Of a DNA stretch of 18,437 nucleotides, positions 8,346 to 17,800 are shown in pieces. The position numbers and the translations under genes were made by a program. The first letter of the stretch is position 1. Each line of letters opens with the position of its first letter. The stretch comes from MWFE01 sp964481075 (GTDB lineage: Bacteria; Bacteroidota; Bacteroidia; Bacteroidales; Tenuifilaceae), in contig CAYZSD010000064.1 in the NCBI GenBank assembly GCA_964481075.1, positions 1-18,437 on the forward strand. Direction: 5' to 3'. Under the pieces are notes generated by a model, which was not told where the DNA came from, made no database searches, and saw only the letters and a list, made by a program, of their open reading frames with translations.

Positions 8346-8876
8346 GACAATATCTTGTTATACATTACTATAATAAAAAATGCTAGGCAAATAATCATTT
8401 GCAATTTATCAATTATTTTTATTTATTACCCAAATAATCAACTACGAAGTTCTTTACCCTATTAGCTTCCTTTAACAAAAAGTTTTAATTTTTTTTTTGT
8501 TGTAACCATTTTTTGCAGTAAATTGCGTATTCGTTTGCAATAGTTTTTTAAAAACAATTGTAGTTTTAAACTAAAAGCCTAGTTGCCTATGCAATAATTG
8601 TTTACTACCCACCATTTGCAATACATGGGCATTCCTTCCAAAAGCTTGTGTGTTGTGAATTTGCTTTAAAAATTCTTTAGTTTTTCGTAAGTTGTTAAAA
8701 ACCTTTGAGTTGCTTAATTAACTCAATTCTTAAATAGAAGTAACTTATTTATTAACCTAAAAACACCCAAATTGCCTATGGAATAGCAGCATTTTTTTGA
8801 TGATTCGTGCAGGAACAAGGTTCCAAGCGAGTTGGTTATGTTTTTTAAATGAACTATAAACCAAATAAAACTTATT
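8346..8876. promoter_or_regulatory. Divergent AT-rich control region of the protease and giant gene
   Basis: No gene is supported in these 531 bases. They must hold the promoters of both divergent genes. Recurring elements: TTTGCAAT three times (8398, 8534, 8625); CAAATAATCA twice (8388 and 8431); TTGCCTATG-x-AATA twice (8583 and 8772); a T10 run (8489-8498); an inverted repeat TTGAGTT/AACTCAA (8705-8726); and a small GGAAC/GTTCC stem (8812-8824). No exact TAnnTTTG box at the right distance from a TTTG was found for either gene; TATGTTTT at 8837 is the nearest candidate for the giant gene. The start of the giant gene has no Shine-Dalgarno, only an A-rich leader, which is normal in the phylum. 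Confidence 0.5.
8705..8726. promoter_or_regulatory. Inverted repeat TTGAGTT-n8-AACTCAA, possible operator
   Basis: A perfect 7-base inverted repeat with an 8-base AT-rich spacer lies about 150 bases before the giant gene. Arm length and spacing suit a dimeric regulator, but no regulator gene is in the window. Confidence 0.3.
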
Positions 8877-11800
8877 ATGAGAAAAACGTTATCATTATTA
8901 TTAACAATTTTAATCCTTTCTGGTGTTACGCTTGCACAAGATCGCGTACGCAAAGATTTAAATTTTGTAGAGGTACAGCAAGGAGCAAAAGCCGTTAACC
9001 CAAGCTATACCACATCCAAGGATGTGATATTCTCTCAGGGTTTTAACGATGCTACTTTCCCTCCCACAGGCTGGACCCGAACACAGCTAGGAACTGGTAC
9101 CACCAACTGGGTTCGCGTAACCACTGGCATGTACGCCGGTACTGGAGGAGCACAGCATGCCTACTCAGCTTCCTCTGTGAACCCCAACTCCTGGCTAGTC
9201 TCCCCACCAATCACCCTAGGTAGCGGTGCTTACTCGCTCACCTTCTGGGAGAAGAACCAGTATGTGCCCACTTGGTACGATTATTCGGGCGTATTGATTT
9301 CTTCAGGAAGTGGCGATGCAGGCCATGCCGATTTTGTAGAAATATACGAGTCGGCCGTTGCTTTAGCAAATTACGCACAGATGGAGATCGACATCTCTGA
9401 GTACGCAGGGCAAACCATTTACATTGCCTTCGTGTACCAGGGAAGCGATGCTCACAACTGGTGGGTTGACGAGGTGGCCATCAACGAGACCATCATAGTT
9501 GACAACGATGCTGCTGCTATTTCCGTTGATATGTTCCCCAACATTGGCACAGGTCTTCCTGCCGAGGTTGGAGGTACCGTTAAGAACACCGGCGAGCTCA
9601 GCAACACCTTTGCTGTAACCATCACCATTACCACAGCAGGGGGTGAAACAGCATTTACTGCCACTGAAAGCGTAACCGTTGCCCCAGGGCAACTACAATC
9701 CATCGACTTCGGCCTATGGACCCCTGAGGCTGCTGGAGCCTACACCGCAACCCTTGAAACAGGGCTGTTTGGCGATGAGAACCCGAATAACAACATTGTT
9801 ACTCGAACAATCAACGTCATCAACAACCTCATCTGGGGCAAGAACATCGACTTCACCGGAAGCACCAGTGGTATCATCTCAACGAACCTTGGGGCTCTTC
9901 CAAATGGGTTGATTGAGACCGCCGATGACTTCATTCTGCCCGATGGCGTTTGGATGATCACCTCCATCAGGCCCGTAGGATTCCAAACAGCAGGTACTCT
10001 AACAGGGTATCAGGTTAAGATCTACGCTGACAATGAGGGCGCACCCGGCGATGAGGTCTTCTCGACCTTCGTTGCCTCAACCGTTACCACCAACCCAATC
10101 CTAACCTTCGCCAACCCGCTCATCCTTCCCGGAGGGCACTACTGGCTTATGGTTGCAGGGAACTACCCAACTGCCTCAGCAGTAGCAGGAGGCCGCTGGA
10201 ACTGGACAACCTGGAACAAGCTTACCGCTAACGCCGCCATGCTCAGGGATAACCCTGAACTATTTGGTGTAGGAAATGCTTGGAACACCTTAGCAGCTAT
10301 TGGTGTTGCTGGAGCTGGATCGACCAACTTCGCGATCTACGGCACCAATGAGCCATTCATCAGCCCAACGGCTGCCGATTACGTGGTGGATGATCCAGAC
10401 GACGTAACCACTACCATCACCTGGGTTTCAGCTGAAGGGATCACCTCCATCAGCGATGGTACCTACGAGCTGGTAGCAGGCGAAGACTTTTTCGTTACTG
10501 AATTGGACGAGTACACTTCAACTCTTACCATCTCCGAGTCGTACCTTGCCACTGTGCTTGAAGCGCTCAACGATGAGGTTGTGCTGACCATCACCTTCGA
10601 TACTGGCGACGAGGCCACCTTTACCATCACTGCTGACGTGCTGACCATCGTATCCGTTGGCACCTTCAGCCCCATCTCCGCTCTGATGGGCACCGCCTTC
10701 GAGGATCTACCCCTACCCGCACAGGTTCAGGTTACCCTCAACAACGGTGAAACCGCCTTGCTTGATGTGGTTTGGGCTGCTGGAACTTACAACCCAGGTG
10801 CTGCAGGCGCATACACCCTAACCGGAGCAATCCAACTGGTTAACGGTTCGCCAGCCAACCCCAGCAACTTCGTTACCACCATCGTTGTGAACGTTGTTTA
10901 CGTGGCTGGCTATGTACTTGAGAACTTCGATCAGGTGACCACCCTACCAGCCTATTGGACCAGCAACTTCACGAATACCGCTGCTGTGGGTGTGAACGGA
11001 ACCCGCGCCCTGAGAAGGAATCTGTGGAGCTCTGCTCCAACCGGTTTCTGGCAGACCCCGCTTACCGCTGCTGGTGAAGACCTTTACTTCAGCTTCATGT
11101 ACAAGGTTTACAACTACTCTGGCGGAGGGGCGACTCCTGCTGGCACATTTGTCTTTACCTTCAAGGTTTCCACTGACTTTGGTGCAACCTTCGAGGATAT
11201 CCTTGTAATTGATGGTACTAACCATGAGCCATCGACTAACTTTGCCCTCGTTGAGGTTGACATGTCCGATTACGCCGATGCGGATTACGTAATCGTAAGG
11301 ATGGATGCCCAGTGGATTTCGGGCGACTACTACGCCACCTTCGACAACGTGATGCTCGGTACCTTCTACGATGCTACCTTTGCAGTGTCCAATGGCACAG
11401 AACCAGTAGAGGGAGCAAACGTAACCCTTACAGGCGTTGGCTCCATGCTTACCGATGCTGACGGCTTGGCTTCCTTCGTTGTGCCTAACGGCACTTTCAG
11501 CTACTCGGTTGCTGCTGCTGGCTACCTAACCTTTAACGGAGAGGTAACAGTTCAGAACTCTGATGCACTTGTTGATGTTGAGCTGCTCGCAATCAATCAG
11601 GTTACTTTCACCGTAACCAACGCAGAGACTGCACTCATCGAGGGTGCTACCATTAGCTACGCTGGAATTGGTGCAGGCTACGCTGGCCCAGTTGAGCTTA
11701 GCGGTACGCTCACCACCAACGCATCAGGCGTTGCATCGGTATTCCTACCCAACGGAGAGTACACCTTCACAGCCTACAAGGTTGGCTACTATGAAGTAGA

Positions 11801-14800
11801 AGGCGACTTTGATGTGGAGGGTGTAGCCGTTAACGTTCCTGTTGTTCTTCCAGTTGCACCCCCAATTCTTACTGCAACTCCTTCTCCTCTTGTATTCGGT
11901 GATGTTCCTGTAGCTACTACCAAGTCGCTTGCAGTAACATTGAAGAATATTGGAACGGGCACGCTTACCATTCAACCAGAGGACATTGTTCTTGCTGGTG
12001 ATGCTGAGTTCACTCTGACCCCTGTTGCCAACCCCATCTCCCTTACGACCAACCAGACTGCAACGGTTACCATCGTTTTCAATCCTATGGTTACCGGCCT
12101 TCACGAGGCAACCCTGACCATTGTTGATAACCAGGCTGTTGAGACTGTTGTTGAGATTACAGGTAATGGGTTCGCATTCGATGTACCCATGGGCGAAAAC
12201 TTCAACGGCACAACCTTCCCTCCAGCCATGTGGACAAGGTGGGATGGTCTGCTCACAGAAGAATCAACCCTGGTAACTACAACTTCAGGTTGGTTCCATC
12301 ATGTGTTTGGCAACCTTACCCCTGCTGCCAACAATGCAGCTTACGTAAATATTTATGGTACAAGGAAGCATTGGCTGGTAACACCACCCATCAACATCGG
12401 TGAGGGCGGTGCCAACACATACCTTGATTTCGATATCGCTCTAACTCCATGGGTTGGTACAGCTCAATCGACTCTGGGAACAACCGATAAGGTTGCTGTG
12501 GTAATATCAACCGACGGAACGTGGTCGAGCAACAATATCCTGATTGACTGGGATGCTACCGACGTGATTTCCCCAACTGGCGACCACTACACCATTCCTT
12601 TGGATGGCTACTCTGGAATCGTTAGAATTGGCTTCTACGCTGAACGTCCTACTGGTAATACTCCTGATTTAAGATTCTACGTTGACAATGTTAAGGTTGA
12701 GGAGAGGTATAGCGTTACCCTCACCTTCGTTGACGACACACCAGAGAATGAGCCTCTTGCTGAAACCGCTATCACCGTTAATGGTGTAGGCTATGTGACC
12801 GACCCAGATGGACAGCTTTCATTCCAGCTAATCCCAGGCTCTTACAGCTGGACAGTTGATGTTGACGGCTTCCTAGCAGGTGTTGCAGAATTTGATGTTG
12901 TTGATGCTGATGTTGAGGAAACTTTCGTTCTCAACAAGCTATACACCATTACCTTCACTGTTACCGATCAGGATGGTGAGCCTTTGGCTGATGCTCTGTT
13001 CACCTTTGAGGGTGAGGAGTATGAACTCGATGCCGACGGCATGTTAGAATTCATCGTTATCAACGGAACCTACGAGTTCACAGCTTCTCTTGAAGGTCAC
13101 ACTTCAGTTGAGGATGTTGTGGTTGTAGCTAACGCTGACGTTGAGGTTGAGGTTATCCTTTTCGGATCATTCCCTGTTACCTTCACTGTTGTTGATCAGA
13201 ACGGTTTACCACTTGAGGGTGCAATCGTTGATTTCAACGGAGAAGTTGTTGAAACAGATGAGGATGGACTTGCTGAGTACATTGCCAACGTAGGCACATA
13301 TACTTTCACAGTTACTCTCGATGGTTATCTAGGCGTTGAGGCCGAGATTACCGTTGCTACTGAAGCTTTAGAGGTTCTTGTAACCCTATACGAATTCTAC
13401 GAGATAACCCTGCTTGTTAACCCCGAAGAGGTTGATTATCCAGAGGTTGCTGGTATCGTTGAGGGTGCTGGAATGTACTATCACGGTCAAGAGGTTACTG
13501 TTTATGCCGAGCCTTCTCACTACTGGGCTTTCGTAAACTGGACTGTTGACGAGGAGGTTGTTAGCGAAGAAGCTGAGTTCACCTTCATCGCTGAAGGAGA
13601 CATCACGCTCGTTGCAAACTTCGAGTATGTACCAGAGGCCGAAATTCTAAGCTTTGAACTAGTTGAACAGGTAGGTGTTGCTGAAATCGATAGTGAGAAT
13701 GCAACCATCCACCTATTCGTTAATTTCGAGGCAAATCTTGCAGAACTTACTCCAATCATCGAGGTATCACTATTGGCAACAGTTTCTCCAGCTAGTGGTG
13801 AAACCGTTGACTTCTCCAACTCGGTTCTCGAACCAGTTGAGTATGTTGTAACTGCCGATGATGGATCGACAAAAACATGGTTTGTAACCGTTGAAATTTC
13901 CGATGCTACCGCTGCTAGAATTGAAGGTATTACCTTCTATGGCAATGAGTCGGCAATTGACGAGATTATCATCGATAACGAAACCTTCACCGTTTCTGTT
14001 TGGGTTACCTTTGGTACAAACGTAGCAACCCTAACCCCAACTATTACCATTTCGTTTGGTGCAACCATCGACCCAGTTCCTTTCACAGGCGATATCACAG
14101 CCTTTGGAGTTGCAACTGAGTACACAGTAACCGCTGCCGATGGTGAGCATTTCAACGTATGGTCTGTTATCGTGCTTGAATCACCAAACACTGCCGCTGA
14201 AATCGAGGCGTTTGTTCTTGCTGAGCAAACTGGGCCTGCTATCATTGATTCCGAAGCAGCAACCGTTGAGATCGAGGTAGCTCTTGGAACCGATTTAAGT
14301 GAGTTGACACCTATCATCGATATTTCGGCAAATGCTACGATTGATCCAGAGAGCAGCACACCACAAGACTTCACTCTACCTGTAGTTTACACAGTAACTT
14401 CACAGAGTGGCGTTGAGAAGGTATGGACAGTTTATGTAACCATTGAACCCAACTGGGATGCTACATTGGCTGAAATTACCATCGATGAAGTTGCCCTTGA
14501 AGGTTTCGAGTCAGATGTTTACGACTACGTTGTTGAACTTCTTTACGGAACTACAATTGTACCTGTTGTTGATGCTGTTGCAACCGATGCTAATGCTACT
14601 ATTGTTATCACCGATGCAGCCGAACTACCTGGTATCACAACAATTGAGGTTACCGCTGAGGATGGTATCACTGTTCTTGTTTACACTATTGAATTCACCA
14701 TTGGTCTTAACTTCGACGCTACGCTGGCTAGCCTAACCTACGACGGCGTTCTCGTTCCTGGTTTCGATTCCGATGTTCTTGAATATGCTATTGTTCTCCC

Positions 14801-17800
14801 ATACGGAACAACTGAAGTACCAGAAGTTGATGCTGTTGCAACCGACATTAACGCTACTCTAGTAATTACTCAAGCAGAAGAACTGCCAGGTGTTGCTAGT
14901 GTTGTTGTTACTGCCGAGGATGGCATTAGCGAACTTACCTATTCAGTTGAGTTCACCGTTGCAGGTCCAAGTACCGATGCTACACTTGCTAACCTAACCG
15001 TTGATGGTGTAACAGTTGCTGGCTTTAATGCTGCTGTACTTGTTTACAACGTAGTTCTACCTTACGGAACAACTGTTATCCCAGTTGTTGGTGCAGCTGC
15101 AAGCTACCCAACTGCAACCCTAGTAGTTAACCAAGCTACTGCGCTGCCAGGTGCTGCAACTGTTGTTGTAACAGCTGAGGATGCAGAGACAGAATTAACA
15201 TACACTGTTAACTTCTCTATTGCTGAGCCTAGCACCATTGCAACTCTATCTAACCTAACCGTTGATGGTGTAACAGTTGCTGGATTCAACCCAGAAATAC
15301 TAGTTTACAATGTTGTTGTTCCTTTTGGCACAGTTGAAATACCTCAAGTTGGTGCTGTAGCTGCCGATCCAAATGCAGACCTTGTTATTACACAAGCTGT
15401 TGCCATACCTGGATTTGCAACTGTTGATGTTACCGCTGAGGATGGTGAAACTGAACTTACCTATACAGTTTACTTTGAGTTCCCACCAGTTTACGAACTA
15501 CCATTTGCTGAGGACTTTACTGATGTAGCAGTTGGTGCTATTCCAGCTAACTGGGCTAGAACGCATGGAAACTGGGGTGCTATTGCTTCAGCTAACGCTG
15601 GAGGTGCTGCACCTGAGATGAGGCTCAACTGGAGTCCTTCAGTTACTGGCGAGCTAAGGTTACATACACCATGGATTGATGGTGATGTTGATTATGATTT
15701 CCACTTGTCATTCAGACACATGGTAAATCACTACTCAGATACATATAACATTAGCGCTCAGATTACTACTGATGGAGTTGAGTGGGAAAGCGTTTGGTCA
15801 GTTGCTGTTACTGGCTCAATATCAGCTCAAATAATTGATATTGACCTAACCGACTACCAAGGTGAAACCTTCATGCTTGCATTCGTATTCACTGGTAATA
15901 CCTTCAACCTAAACTACTGGTATATCGACAATGTTTCGATTTACGAGTACATACCTCCTGTTTACTACGACCTAACCCTTGTTGCTAATCCAGAAGAGGG
16001 CGGTACAGTGAACGGTGCTGGTTCATACGTTGAAGGACACAATGTTTACGTAACTGCAACCCCTGCTACAGGCTACATGCTAATTAACTGGACAGATGAG
16101 AATGGCGAAATTGTTAGCAATTCAGCAAACTTCGTATTCACAATGCCAGCTGAGGATGTAACCCTAACAGCAAACTTCATTGTGATTGAGAACTTCATGG
16201 TTACCTTCAACGTTGAAAATCAATTTGGTGCTCCAGTTGAAAACGCCATGATATCAGTACTACCCACAGCTAAGAAGGCTACCGTTCCAACTACATTGGA
16301 AAGGGTTGGCACATCTGAAATTATCAACAACTCCGATGCTACCCTAACGGCAGTAAGTGCTGATAGCCCTGTTGCCTTTGGTGGTAAGGACGAGTGGATA
16401 CATTGGGATAGCGGTGAGAATACAAATGGTATTGGAACTAATGGAGTAGCTAACTTCCACATTGCCAGCCGTTGGTATCCAGCAGATCTAGCTGCTTACG
16501 ATGGAATGGTTATTTCGAAGATAAGCTTCTTCCCACGCTTTGCCGATTGTGTTTACACAGTTAAAGTTTGGACAGGCGCTGATGCAATTGAGATCTACTC
16601 ACAGGTTGCAACTAACATTACTCCAAATGAGTGGAATATCGTTGAACTTGATGTTCCCGTTGTTATTAGTGCTGCCGACCAGCTATGGTTTGGTGTGAAC
16701 ATTAATACACAGGGAGGACATCCTGCAGGTTGCGATGCTGGGCCACAGGTTGCTGGAAAAGGCAACATGATTTACTGGAGCAACACTTGGCAAGAGCTTA
16801 CTGCTCTTAACCCAGCACTTACATACAACTGGAATATCCAGGCATACGTTGAGGCTGGTGTTGAGCCAATAGTTCTTTACACCAATGCTTCTGGTATTGC
16901 TAGCTTCGAGGCTCCTGTAGGTAACTACACCTACGTTGTTGAGAAGGACAACCATGTTCCTGCTAGTGGTACTTTCAGTGTAATTGATTCAGAGGTTGAG
17001 GTTTCGGTTGAACTGTACGAAATGACAGAGCTCAAGACCGTTACTTTCAATGTTGATATGACCGACGTTGAAGGATTCGACCCCTGGGCTGACAACGTTT
17101 ACCTAACCGGTTCATTCACAGGATGGGCTGAGCCAGGTTCACCAAATTCAATCCAGATGACTCTTGTAAGAAACGAAAAGGATCCTCCTTACAACTTCTC
17201 CGAGAGCTTCGAAGGGTTCGATGATTTCGCTACCGACCTGTCACCATGGACAACGTACCAGGTAACAACTGGTCCAACCTATGGTTCCAACTCATTCGAC
17301 TTCCCTGGTGAGGCTACTGAATTCGCCTTCATGGCATTCAACCCAAGCCAGACTACACCTCCAATCGCTGATACTCATCCAGCAGTTGATGGAAGCAAGT
17401 ATGCTATTGCTGTTCAGTACACAAGTACGAACGACAATAAGTGGTTAATAACCCCTGAACTGTCAATCAACCAAACCAGCCAGCTTAGCTTCTGGGTTAA
17501 GTCGATTACAGCACAGTACGGACTTGAGAGATTCAAGGTTATGGTTTCAACAACTGGAACCGAACCCGCCAATTTCACCATGATATCCGCTGGTTCATAC
17601 CTTGAGGCTCCAACCGAGTGGACACAGTTCACCTTCGACCTCTCAGCATTCGCTGGAGAAACCGTACATATCGGTATCAACTACGTATCGTACGATGCCT
17701 TCTTCTTCATGCTTGATAACTTCCAGGTTACCGCACAGACTGATGTACCTGAAGAACTTATCTACACCGCAACTATCATGGTTGAACCTGGTACCTATGA

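Noticed and set aside
8812..8824. GGAAC/GTTCC stem as a riboswitch or attenuator before the giant gene
   Set aside because: Only five base pairs with a three-base loop; no larger conserved fold or T run follows it.
8723..8953. Minus-strand open frame of 76 codons between the protease and the giant gene
   Set aside because: It covers the signal-peptide codons of the giant gene, lacks a recognisable protein pattern and has no supported start.
13520..14374. Minus-strand open frames of 99 and 145 codons inside the giant gene
   Set aside because: They lie fully opposite the continuous plus-strand frame, whose translation shows recognisable repeats. The Ser/Val/Thr-rich minus translations mirror the biased codons of the real gene.
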